This document shows, one piece after another, positions 40,484-48,639 of a stretch of 64,000 nt of DNA. Within the stretch, counting starts at the first letter, position 1. Each line of letters begins with the position of its first letter. Position numbers and translations under genes: made by a program. The notes beneath the pieces were generated by a model. The model was not told the origin of the DNA, did not search any database, and saw nothing but the letters and a program-made list of their open reading frames with translations. Location of the stretch: positions 23,816-87,815 of the forward strand of contig CAIXPZ010000277.1 in assembly GCA_903921455.1 (NCBI GenBank), in the 5' to 3' direction. The stretch comes from an uncultured Verrucomicrobia subdivision 3 bacterium (lineage in GTDB: Bacteria; Verrucomicrobiota; Verrucomicrobiae; Limisphaerales; UBA11358).

Positions 40484-41770
40484 ATGACTTTGACCGCCCA
40501 GATGACGCGACTGGCCCAGCAGGCCAAGGCCGCGTCGCGCGCCCTCGCCCGGCTGACCACGGCGGAGAAGAACGCCTGCCTGCTCGCCATGGCCGCCGCG
40601 CTCGAGCAGCACGCCGACGCCATCAAGGCCGCGAACGCGCTGGACATGGAATTCGGCGCGCAGCACGGCCTCTCCTCCGCGATGCTGGACCGGCTCAAGC
40701 TGGATGACAAGCGCATCGCCGGCATGGCCCGGGGGCTGCGCGAAGTCGCGGCGCTCGCCGATCCCGTCGGGAAAATTCTCGACGAGCGCATCCGGCCGAA
40801 CGGCCTCAAGCTGCAAAAGATTTCCACGCCCATCGGCGTCGTCGTCATCATCTACGAATCGCGCCCCAATGTGACGGCGGACGCGGCGAGCCTGTGTTTC
40901 AAATCCGGCAACGCCACGATCCTGCGCGGCGGCAAGGAGGCGTTGAACTCCAACCAGATCATCGCCAGGACGATGATCGACGCGGGCAGGATCGCGCTCA
41001 AGGGCTTTCCCGAGCATGCGATCCAAGTGGTGCCCACGCCCGACCGCGAGGCGATTCCGATTCTGTTGTCGCTCACGCAATACGTGGACCTCTGCATGCC
41101 GCGCGGCGGCGAGAGTCTCATCCGCGCCGTGGCCGACTGCTCGAAGGTTCCCGTCATCAAACATTACAAGGGCGTCTGCCACGTCTTCGTGGATGCCGCG
41201 GCCGATTTGAAGATGGCGGAGGAGATTGTGCTGAACGCCAAGGTGCAGCGCCCCGGCGTCTGCAACTCGGCGGAAACCCTGCTCGTGGATCAGGCCGTGG
41301 CGGAAAAGTTTCTGCCGCCGATGGCGCAGAAGCTTGCGGATAAGAAAGTCGAGCTGCGCATTGACGATACGACCCGCAAGATTTTGGATTCAGGACTAAA
41401 CACTGAACACTTCAAACTGAAAACTGCCGTGGAGCAGGACTGGTTCACCGAATACAACGATTACATCCTCAACGTCCGCGTCGTGGACGGCGTGCGCGCG
41501 GCGATTGACCACATCAATTTCTACGGCTCGGCGCACTCGGACAGCATCGTCACGGCGAACGCGGCGCACGCGCAGCAGTTCCTCGCCGAGGTGGACTCGG
41601 CGGCGGTGTATTGGAATGCCAGCACGCGCTTCACCGACGGCGGCGAGTTCGGCATGGGCGCCGAGATCGGCATCAGCACCGACAAGATCGGCGCGCGCGG
41701 CCCGATGGGCCTGGAAGAATTGACCAGCTACAAATGGCTGGGCATTGGGACCGGGCAAATCCGCGCCTGA
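40484..41770 (+). CDS. proA: Glutamate-5-semialdehyde dehydrogenase (gamma-glutamyl phosphate reductase)
   Basis: The 428-residue aldehyde-dehydrogenase-fold protein has ProA features: GVVVIIYESRPNVTADAASLCFKSGN (in part GVVVIIYESRPNV), LRGGKEALNSN and DLCMPRGGESLI, then VPVIKHYKGVCHVFVD. The catalytic cysteine is in RPGVCNSAETLLVD. It reduces gamma-glutamyl phosphate to glutamate semialdehyde in proline synthesis. The ATG at 40484 matches the family start. No proB is adjacent. The gene after it begins four bases past the stop. Confidence 0.96.
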   Translation: MTLTAQMTRLAQQAKAASRALARLTTAEKNACLLAMAAALEQHADAIKAANALDMEFGAQHGLSSAMLDRLKLDDKRIAGMARGLREVAALADPVGKILDERIRPNGLKLQKISTPIGVVVIIYESRPNVTADAASLCFKSGNATILRGGKEALNSNQIIARTMIDAGRIALKGFPEHAIQVVPTPDREAIPILLSLTQYVDLCMPRGGESLIRAVADCSKVPVIKHYKGVCHVFVDAAADLKMAEEIVLNAKVQRPGVCNSAETLLVDQAVAEKFLPPMAQKLADKKVELRIDDTTRKILDSGLNTEHFKLKTAVEQDWFTEYNDYILNVRVVDGVRAAIDHINFYGSAHSDSIVTANAAHAQQFLAEVDSAAVYWNASTRFTDGGEFGMGAEIGISTDKIGARGPMGLEELTSYKWLGIGTGQIRA

Positions 41771-41774
41771 TTTT

Positions 41775-43079
41775 GTGAACCCCGCCGAACAAGCCAGATT
41801 CATTCGCGACGCGCTGCCGCCCGGCGGTCTGTTCGCCGGGCTGGAGTGGAAGACTTCTCCCGCGCCGTTTCCACTGGGCGAAAATCTCGCGCAGGAAATC
41901 GAAGCGCTGGGCCGCGTGCTGTTACAGTTTTATCGCGCCACCAATCTGCTGTACCGCAAGAGCGTGGAAGGCAGGCAGCCGGAATGGGTCGCGCGCTGGC
42001 TCGACCTCGGCAAGCCGCGCGAATTGATCGAGCTTCAGCGTTCCGTCGCCTTCAAGAGCGATGTGCCGCGCGTCATCCGCCCGGACCTTTTGCTGACGGA
42101 AAACGGCTTCAGCATCACGGAGCTGGATTCCGTGCCGGGCGGCATCGGCCTGACGGGCTGGCTGAATCAAACCTACGCCAAGGCGGGGGCGCCGGTGCTC
42201 GGCGGCGCGGACGGAATGATGCGCGGCTTTGCCTCCATCTTTGGCGACGCGCAGCCGGTGCACATCATCGTTTCCGAAGAAGCGAAAACTTACCGGCCGG
42301 AAATGGAATGGGTCGCGGCGCAGCTGGGCGGCCGGTTCACGGTTCACGATTCAACCTTCACCGATTTTGCCCCCGGGTCGGCCGTTTATCGCTTCTTTGA
42401 GTTGTTTGACCTGCCGAACGTGGCCGGTGCAAAACGGATTTTCGAGCTGGCGTCAGAAAAGCAGATCCGCCTGACGCCGCCGCCGAAGCCGATGTTTGAG
42501 GAGAAGATGCTGTTCGCCCTGCTGTGGAACCGGAATCTGCAACATTTCTGGCGGCAGGAGCTCGGCGAAGGATTTCTGGCGCGGCTCAAGCAGGTCGTTC
42601 CCTACACCTGGCTCGTGGACCCGGCGCCGCTGCCGCCGCACGCGGCGATTCCCGAGTTGAATCTCACGGACTGGTCGCAGTTGAAGACCCTGTCGCAGAA
42701 GGAGCGCGATTTGATTTTGAAGGTGTCGGGCTTCTCGGAAAATGCCTGGGGCGCCCGCGGCGTTTATCTCGGCAGCGATCTGTCGCAGGCGGACTGGAGC
42801 GCGGCGGTGGCCGCGGCGCTGAATAATTTCGCGACCTCGCCGAGCGTGCTGCAGCGCTTCCACAAGCCGGCGCAGGTGGACGCCCGCTGGTTCGATTTCG
42901 CGAAGAACGAAGTCGTGCCGCTGAAGGGCCGGGCGCGGCTGTGCCCGTATTATTTTGTCAGCGGCGAAGGCGACGCGGCGCGGCCGACGCTGGGCGGCGT
43001 GCTGGCGACGATTGTTCCCGCCGATAAAAAAATTGTGCATGGGATGGCGGACGCCGTTCTGGCACCTTGTTCGGCATGA
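41775..43079 (+). CDS. Uncharacterised protein, possibly ATP-grasp-like
   Basis: The product has about 434 residues, with a GTG start at 41775, directly after the proA stop. An ATG at 41745 inside proA is an alternative. Visible segments are RVIRPDLLLTENGFSITELDSVPGGIGLTG (in part LLTENGFSITELDSVPGG), VHIIVSEEAKTYRPEMEW, VSGFSENAWGARGVYLGSDL and LCPYYFVSGEGD. The acidic and glycine patterns recall the glutathionylspermidine-synthase-like ATP-grasp fold, but I cannot confirm it. No signal peptide is seen. The stop overlaps the marC start (ATGA), making a proA-unknown-marC chain. Confidence 0.6.
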   Translation: MNPAEQARFIRDALPPGGLFAGLEWKTSPAPFPLGENLAQEIEALGRVLLQFYRATNLLYRKSVEGRQPEWVARWLDLGKPRELIELQRSVAFKSDVPRVIRPDLLLTENGFSITELDSVPGGIGLTGWLNQTYAKAGAPVLGGADGMMRGFASIFGDAQPVHIIVSEEAKTYRPEMEWVAAQLGGRFTVHDSTFTDFAPGSAVYRFFELFDLPNVAGAKRIFELASEKQIRLTPPPKPMFEEKMLFALLWNRNLQHFWRQELGEGFLARLKQVVPYTWLVDPAPLPPHAAIPELNLTDWSQLKTLSQKERDLILKVSGFSENAWGARGVYLGSDLSQADWSAAVAAALNNFATSPSVLQRFHKPAQVDARWFDFAKNEVVPLKGRARLCPYYFVSGEGDAARPTLGGVLATIVPADKKIVHGMADAVLAPCSA

Positions 43080-43711
43080 CCCTGACTGAATACAGTCTGC
43101 TCGCGGCGAGTTCGCTGTTCGTGATCGTGGATCCGTTCGCGGTGATTCCCGCCTTCATCGCCATGACGCCGCACGACACGCCGGCGGAGCGGTCGCGCAT
43201 GGCGAAAATCGCCTGTCTGGTGGTGGCGGGCGTGTTGATCGGCTTCGGCTTCGCGGGCAAATGGATTTTCCAGTTTCTCGGCATCACCATGCCGGCGTTT
43301 CAGATCGCCGCGAGCATCGTGCTGCTGCTGGTGGCGCTCGACATGTTGCGGGCGCAGCGCTCCCGCGTGCAGGAGACCCGCGAGGAGACCGCGGCGGGCG
43401 CGGAAAAAACGGACATCGCCGTGACGCCGCTGGCGATCCCGATGCTGTCCGGGCCGGGCGCGATCTCGACGGTGATTCTGCTCCAGTCGGAGGCGACCAC
43501 GGTGTGGCACCGCCTCGCGTTGTGCGCGTGCATCCTGCTGGTGGCGCTGGCGAGCTATGGCGTGTTGCGCATGGCGGCGCACGGCGCGACCCGGCTGAAC
43601 CCGATTGCCCTGCGCATTACCACGCGCATCATGGGGCTGCTGCTGGCGGGGATCGCGGTGCAGTTCATGGTGAATGCGTTGAAGGCGCTGGTGCCGCGAC
43701 TGTTTGCCTGA
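43076..43711 (+). CDS. MarC family (UPF0056) membrane protein
   Basis: The 211-residue protein has six hydrophobic segments and MarC family features: SLFVIVDPFAVIPAFIAMTP near residue 15, GITMPAFQIAASIVLLLVALDML, and the conserved IPMLSGPGAISTVILLQ. MarC proteins are inner-membrane proteins of unknown activity, once wrongly linked to antibiotic resistance. The ATG at 43076 overlaps the upstream stop by four bases; an upstream TTG at 43067 is less likely. Confidence 0.88.
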   Translation: MTLTEYSLLAASSLFVIVDPFAVIPAFIAMTPHDTPAERSRMAKIACLVVAGVLIGFGFAGKWIFQFLGITMPAFQIAASIVLLLVALDMLRAQRSRVQETREETAAGAEKTDIAVTPLAIPMLSGPGAISTVILLQSEATTVWHRLALCACILLVALASYGVLRMAAHGATRLNPIALRITTRIMGLLLAGIAVQFMVNALKALVPRLFA

Positions 43712-43744
43712 ATAAAAACGGCGCGAACCGTGAGGTCCGCGCCG
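43711..43744 (-). terminator. Terminator between marC and the alpha-L-fucosidase gene
   Basis: CGGCGCGAACC (43719-43729) pairs with GGTCCGCGCCG (43734-43744) with one mismatch and a GTGA loop. On the - strand the stem is followed by TTTTTATT, a good T-tract for the fucosidase transcript. On the + strand it lies 8 bp after the marC stop and may stop that transcript less well. Confidence 0.78.
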
Positions 43745-43760
43745 CTGGTGGAAACCGGCT

Positions 43761-45149
43761 TTATTTTTGTGCCGCAACCTTCGCGGCGGCATCGGCGATC
43801 TCGACGCAGATGACGGAGGCGATCTTGTCCGGCGCGGCGGCGGGCAGGTCGAGCGTGACGCCGGCGTCGTTCTGGCTGAACTTCAGATCTTTCCGGTCCG
43901 CGAGGAGGTAAGCCTTGGTGACCTTGCTTTGCAGGCCGGGCAGCTCGAATTTGCCGCTCGCCGGCCAGTTGAAAATCATCACATAGATTTTTCCGGGCTT
44001 GCTGGTGCAGCGCCAGTCGTTGCCGGACGATACGGTGGTGTCGTGGCCGTAGCCGTCCTTGGCCTTCACGGCGGCGCCGAGTTCGGAGCCGAACGGCGTG
44101 GCGGTGGTGCCGTAGATGGCTTCGCCGTTGACCTTCATCCACGCGCCGACTTCGGCGAGGCGTTCGATGCTGGGCGCCGGGATCAGGCCTTCGCTGGTCG
44201 GGCCGACGTTGAGCAGGTAATTGCCGCCTTTGCTGGCGATGTCGCAGAGGTTGTGGATCAATTTCTCGGTGGATTTCCAATTGTTGTCGTCGCGCTTGTA
44301 GCCCCAGGTGTTGTTGAGCGTCATGCAGGTTTCCCAATCGCGGCCGGGAAAGCCTTTGGCGGGGATTTTTTGTTCCGGCGTCTCGGTGTCGCCCTTGAAT
44401 CCGCCGCCCAGGCGGTTGTTCAGGATGAGGTCGGGCTTAAGCGCGTGGACCGCGTCATAGAGTTTTTGCGCGCGGTTGGTGTTCATGCCGGTCGGCGTGT
44501 CCCACCAGAGCACGGCGGGGAATTCACCGTAGTTGGAGCAGATTTCTTTGACCTGCGGCACGGCGACCTTGTCGATGTAATCGTCCATGTCATGTGTCTG
44601 CGCGGGATCCCACTTGCCGCCGGAAGCCGCCCCGCCGTTGTTCCAGTCCTGCGCCTGTGAATAATAGAAACCAAGTTTGACTCCGTATTTGCGGCACGCG
44701 GCGGCGAGGTCCTTGAGCGGGTCTTTGCCATAGGGTGAGGCTTGCACGATGTTCCACGGACTGGCCTTGGTGTCGAACATCGCGAAGCCGTCGTGATGCT
44801 TCGAGGTGATGACGATGTATTTCATGCCGGCGTCTTTCGCGGTCTTGACCCACGCGTCGGCGTCGAATTTCACCGGATTAAAGTCCTTGGCGAACTGCTG
44901 GTATTCGGCCATCGGGATTTTACCGCGGTTCATGATCCATTCGCCGATGCCCTTGACCGGCTGGTCGTGGTAAAAACCGGCGGGCACGGAATAAACGCCC
45001 CAGTGGATGAACATGCCGAATTTGGCCTCGCGCCACCATGCCATGCGGGCGTCGCGTTGTTCCTTGGTTTCGGTGATTTCCCCCGCGAAGCCGCGCAGCG
45101 GCAGCGCCGCGGCGCAGATCAGGGTGAGCAGGAGCAGTGTTTTTTTCAT
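43761..45149 (-). CDS. Secreted alpha-L-fucosidase (GH29)
   Basis: The 462-residue protein has a signal peptide (LLLLTLICAAALPLRGFAG) and GH29 features: WWREAKFGMFIHWGVYSVPAG near residue 40, KYIVITSKHHDGFAMFDTKAS (in part VITSKHHDGFAMFD), and GVKLGFYYSQAQDW. The nucleophile aspartate is probably in FPAVLWWDTPTGM. The acid/base lies in the variable GFPGRDWETCMTLNNTWGYK region. It removes terminal L-fucose from glycans outside the cytoplasm. The ATG at 45149 matches the signal peptide start. It is followed upstream on the same strand by another secreted enzyme gene. Confidence 0.93.
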   Translation of the reverse strand: MKKTLLLLTLICAAALPLRGFAGEITETKEQRDARMAWWREAKFGMFIHWGVYSVPAGFYHDQPVKGIGEWIMNRGKIPMAEYQQFAKDFNPVKFDADAWVKTAKDAGMKYIVITSKHHDGFAMFDTKASPWNIVQASPYGKDPLKDLAAACRKYGVKLGFYYSQAQDWNNGGAASGGKWDPAQTHDMDDYIDKVAVPQVKEICSNYGEFPAVLWWDTPTGMNTNRAQKLYDAVHALKPDLILNNRLGGGFKGDTETPEQKIPAKGFPGRDWETCMTLNNTWGYKRDDNNWKSTEKLIHNLCDIASKGGNYLLNVGPTSEGLIPAPSIERLAEVGAWMKVNGEAIYGTTATPFGSELGAAVKAKDGYGHDTTVSSGNDWRCTSKPGKIYVMIFNWPASGKFELPGLQSKVTKAYLLADRKDLKFSQNDAGVTLDLPAAAPDKIASVICVEIADAAAKVAAQK

Positions 45150-45329
45150 TTCTTTTAGTTTCGTTTGTGGATTTCCCTTGGGACGTGCCAAACCAGACGC
45201 AATCCATTCGCCGGCCGTTACCAAGGATTTGCCAGATGAAAATTGATTTTGCCGGGCAAGGAAAGGGATAATTTTGCGTCCCGTTGGGGCCGATGGCGCG
45301 GCGGACCGCCTCCCGCGAGCGTGAGCGGA

Positions 45330-46925
45330 TTATTTCAGGTCTGGCGCGGCCGGTTTCGGCCATTCGAGTATTTGTTGGGCGGCCAGCAGCCGGGCGCGGA
45401 GTTTCGGATAATCCACTTTTTGCACCGGCACGGAATCGTCGATCGCCAGCGCCGCCGCCGTGGCGGCCGACTGGCCGAGCAGCATGAACACCGGTTCCAT
45501 CCGGATGGAACCATACGCGATGTGCGAGGCGGACAGGCAAACCGGCACCAGCAGGTTTTCACATTGCTCGGCCTTGGGCACGATGGCGTGATAGGCTATG
45601 GGGTAGGGACTCATCGGCGCCACTTGCACATCGCCCTCGTTCTCGACGCTGCCGTTGCGGACCAGCCGGCGGCCGTTGTGCGAATCCATGTTATAGGCCG
45701 CCAGCCCGACCGGGTCGGCAACGATTTCGCGGCGGCGGCAGTGGTTCTCGGTCATCACGCAGGCGGAAATCATCCGGCGCGCTTCGCGGACATACAGCTG
45801 GTGCGGCCAGCCGCCGGTGTCGGGAAATTCATCCCGGCAGAGTCCCCACGACTGCATTTCCGTGCGCACGGACGGCGGCACGCGCGGGCTGGTGGCCAGA
45901 TAGGTGAGCAGCCCCTTGGTGTAGTCGAGATGTGCGGCCCAAATCCGGTCCCACGTGGCGTAATCCGCGTCCGGATAATCGCGGTTCATGCCGATGGCAT
46001 CGGTGGAAAATGCCCCGTTGTTGTTCACGTCCGTCTTTTCCGCGGTCACCATGTCCAGCTTGATCAAAGATTTTAGCGTGATGGGTTTGTGGGCGGCGGC
46101 CAGCGCCTCAAAATAACGGCCCAGTAATTCGTATTGGGCCGGATCGTAATTGGCCGGCGGATCGATCGGCTGGCGATTGGCCGGATTCTTCGTGAGGCAC
46201 AGGCGGAAGTTATAGGCTTGGACCGTTTTGTCGCCGCCGCCCGGTTCGCCCAGGGCTGCCGGTTGCACAAACGGCAATAGGCCGCTGGCGGGGTCGCCGG
46301 GCTTCACATACGGATCCACCGGCACGGTGAATTGATGTTTCGGCGTCGTGCCGCGAATCCCGTTCAACGTCTCGCCATAAACCGCGTTGGCTTCGCGCCC
46401 GACCATATAGGCGACGCCTGCCTTCGCCATCAAATCGCCTTCGTAAGTCGCATCGATGAACATCTTGGCGCGGAAAACATCGCCCGTCTGCATGGTCATT
46501 TCGCCGATGCGCGTGCCGGTCTTGTTCACGGTGGCGAGGCGCTGCTGGAAATAGACCGGCACCTTGGCTTCCGTCAGCAAGCGGTTGAATTCCCGTTCGG
46601 CCACGCTGGGCTCAAAGGTCCAGGCCTCCGGTTTGCCGTAATGCTGTCCCAGCCGGCGGTAGAATTCGCGCGCCATGCCGCCAATCGCCGCCTTGTTGCC
46701 GATATCCGTCCAGCCCAGCCCGCCGGCGGACAGTCCGCCGACATGTTTGCCCGGCTCGATGATCACTACCGTCTTGCCCAGCTTGGCCGCCTGCACTGCC
46801 GCGATGACGCCGGCGGAAGTGCCGCCATAGATGCAGACGTCGCATGACACCGTTTTGGCCGCGGCCGCCTGAGCCATCAGCCCGATGGCGAGAACGGCTG
46901 GAAGCATTTGCCTCAATGGTCTCAT
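45330..46925 (-). CDS. Secreted FAD-dependent oxidoreductase (FAD_oxidored family)
   Basis: The 531-residue protein has a signal peptide (MLPAVLAIGLMAQAAAA) followed by a dinucleotide-binding start, CDVCIYGGTSAGVIAAVQAA, then KTVVIIEPGKHVGGLSAGGLG and AKMFIDATYEGDLMAKAGV. This is the PF12831 pattern, abundant in Verrucomicrobia, Planctomycetes and Bacteroidetes polysaccharide clusters. The substrate is unknown; many sit beside fucosidases or rhamnosidases. About 180 bp separates it from the fucosidase start, so they may be transcribed together or separately. Confidence 0.87.
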   Translation of the reverse strand: MRPLRQMLPAVLAIGLMAQAAAAKTVSCDVCIYGGTSAGVIAAVQAAKLGKTVVIIEPGKHVGGLSAGGLGWTDIGNKAAIGGMAREFYRRLGQHYGKPEAWTFEPSVAEREFNRLLTEAKVPVYFQQRLATVNKTGTRIGEMTMQTGDVFRAKMFIDATYEGDLMAKAGVAYMVGREANAVYGETLNGIRGTTPKHQFTVPVDPYVKPGDPASGLLPFVQPAALGEPGGGDKTVQAYNFRLCLTKNPANRQPIDPPANYDPAQYELLGRYFEALAAAHKPITLKSLIKLDMVTAEKTDVNNNGAFSTDAIGMNRDYPDADYATWDRIWAAHLDYTKGLLTYLATSPRVPPSVRTEMQSWGLCRDEFPDTGGWPHQLYVREARRMISACVMTENHCRRREIVADPVGLAAYNMDSHNGRRLVRNGSVENEGDVQVAPMSPYPIAYHAIVPKAEQCENLLVPVCLSASHIAYGSIRMEPVFMLLGQSAATAAALAIDDSVPVQKVDYPKLRARLLAAQQILEWPKPAAPDLK

Positions 46926-46938
46926 GGAACGTTGCGTC

Positions 46939-47262
46939 TCACGCTTTGCCGGCGAATAATTTCAAACCCACCGTGCCCGCCACGATCATCACCAGACAGA
47001 CAACGCGGGCTACTTCCCGGGGTTCGCCGAGAAAAATCATCCCCGCAAATGCCGTCCCCGCCGCCCCGATGCCGGTCCACACCGCGTAGGCCGTGCCCAT
47101 CGGAATCGTTTTGAGCGAGAGCGAGAGCAGATAAAAGCTGACCGTCATCGTGGCGAACGTTGCGACGGTCGGCCAGAACCGGGTGAAGCCGTTCGTATAC
47201 TTCATGCCGATGGCCCAGCCGATTTCCAGCAGGCCGGCGAGCAGGAGATAAAACCAGGGCAT
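46939..47262 (-). CDS. sugE: SMR-family exporter, SugE/Gdx type
   Basis: The 107-residue protein has four transmembrane helices and the small-multidrug-resistance glutamate in MPWFYLLLAGLLEIGWAIGMK (in part LLAGLLEIGWAIGMKY). GTAYAVWTGIGAAGTAFAG and GEPREVARVVCLVMIV follow. The GWAIGMKYT and WTGIG wording fits the SugE/Gdx guanidinium exporters rather than EmrE. These export guanidinium in exchange for protons at the inner membrane. The ATG at 47262 lies two bases after the hisD stop. No guanidine riboswitch can be placed in front of it. Confidence 0.87.
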   Translation of the reverse strand: MPWFYLLLAGLLEIGWAIGMKYTNGFTRFWPTVATFATMTVSFYLLSLSLKTIPMGTAYAVWTGIGAAGTAFAGMIFLGEPREVARVVCLVMIVAGTVGLKLFAGKA

Positions 47263-47264
47263 GA

Positions 47265-48557
47265 TTATTTCAACCGGGCTGCCGCCGATGTTCCATGCGC
47301 GCCGAGGCCTTCGAGCTCCGCGAATTTTTTCACCGTCTTCAGCGCCTTCTTGAGCGCCGCCTGGTTGTATTCCACCACGCTGGTGCGGCGCTGGAACTGG
47401 TCCACCGTCAGGCCGGCAAACGACGCGCCCGCGCCGTCGGTCGGCAGCACATGGCTCGGTCCGGCGACGTAATCGCCCAGTGCCGTCGGCGACCAGTTGC
47501 CCAGGAAAATCGCGCCGGCCGTCACGATGCCGGCGCTCACCTGGCGCGCGTCGCGCGTGATGACTTCGCAATGCTCTGGGGCGAGCTGGTTCGCCAGCGC
47601 CACGGCGTCAGCGATGCTGGCCGTGTGAATCAGCCAGGTGTTGCGGTTCAGCACGCGCTGGATGAATTCGCGGCGCGCGAGTTTGGGTAGCTGCCGCCCG
47701 ATTTCCTGTTCCACGGCCTTGAGAATTTTGGCGGAGGTGGTCACCAGCCACACGCGTTCGTGGCCGGAGCCGTGCTCGGCTTGCGCGAGCATGTCCGCGG
47801 CGGCGAACTTCGGCTTCGCGGTTTCATCGGCCAGCACGAGCAGGTCGCTCGGCCCGGCCAGCAGATCAATTGCGACGCGCCCGACCAGTAGCCGCTTGGC
47901 CATGCTGACGTAGGCGTTGCCGGGGCCGAAGATTTTCTGGACGCGGCGGATGGTCTTCGTGCCGTAAGCCAGCGCCGCGATCGCCTGCGCGCCGCCCACC
48001 CGGTAGATCTCCGTTGCGCCCGCCGCGCGCGCGGCGAACAGGATCGCCGGATTGATGGCGCCGTCTTTGCCGCACGGCGTCGTGACGACGATTTCCTGGC
48101 AGCCTGCGACTTTCGCGAGGGTGATGGTCATCAGCGCGGTCGAGACCAGCGGCGCGGTGCCGCCGGGGATGTAAACACCCACGCGTTGGAACGGGTCGAA
48201 CTTCTCGCCCACGCTCGCGCCGTGGGAGTTTTTCGCCTGCCAGTTTTTGCGGAGGGATTTTTTGGCGAACCCGGTGATGTTCGCCGCCGCCTCCGCCACC
48301 GCCGCGCGCAGGGATTCATCGGCCGCGAGCGAGGCGTTGAATAGTTCCGCCTGGGTCACGGCGAGCTGCTCGGCGGTGAGCTTCGCGCCGTCAAATCGTT
48401 CGGTGCATTCCAGCAGGGCGTCGTCGCCCAGGGTGTAGACCGCATCGAGGATTTTGCGCGTGCGCTGCTCGATCTCGGCGTCAAACAGACTGGTGGCGGC
48501 GGTGGCCTCGCGCAGCCGCGCTGAATAATTCCGGTCAGTGTGGCGGACGATTTTCAT
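47265..48557 (-). CDS. hisD: Histidinol dehydrogenase
   Basis: The 430-residue protein has HisD features: RVGVYIPGGTAPLVSTALMT, YRVGGAQAIAALAYGT and KIFGPGNAYVSMAKR, then IDLLAGPSDLLVLAD. Zinc and catalytic residues lie in AQAEHGSGHERVWLVT, LAPEHCEV and GPSHVLPT. It performs the last two oxidation steps of histidine synthesis. The ATG at 48557 (MKIVRHTDRNYSARL) is preferred over 48581. It stands away from hisC and leads into sugE. Confidence 0.95.
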   Translation of the reverse strand: MKIVRHTDRNYSARLREATAATSLFDAEIEQRTRKILDAVYTLGDDALLECTERFDGAKLTAEQLAVTQAELFNASLAADESLRAAVAEAAANITGFAKKSLRKNWQAKNSHGASVGEKFDPFQRVGVYIPGGTAPLVSTALMTITLAKVAGCQEIVVTTPCGKDGAINPAILFAARAAGATEIYRVGGAQAIAALAYGTKTIRRVQKIFGPGNAYVSMAKRLLVGRVAIDLLAGPSDLLVLADETAKPKFAAADMLAQAEHGSGHERVWLVTTSAKILKAVEQEIGRQLPKLARREFIQRVLNRNTWLIHTASIADAVALANQLAPEHCEVITRDARQVSAGIVTAGAIFLGNWSPTALGDYVAGPSHVLPTDGAGASFAGLTVDQFQRRTSVVEYNQAALKKALKTVKKFAELEGLGAHGTSAAARLK

Positions 48558-48639
48558 GCGGATAGCATACAGCAAAGCCAAATGCGGATGAAAGGCCGAA
48601 GAATTTTTTGGTTAATGTCTGGCGGTTATATTATAGGCT

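Noticed and set aside
39581..41182. 533-codon open frame on the - strand
   Set aside because: It is antisense to the AsmA-like gene and proA, and its first part merely translates the 15-bp tandem repeat.
47263..47330. Guanidine riboswitch before sugE
   Set aside because: The space is hisD coding sequence with no ACGR-loop hairpin pair visible.
46939..47571. Longer 210-residue version of the SMR exporter
   Set aside because: The extra N-terminal half is an off-frame reading of hisD. The SMR family starts at MPWFYL (47262).
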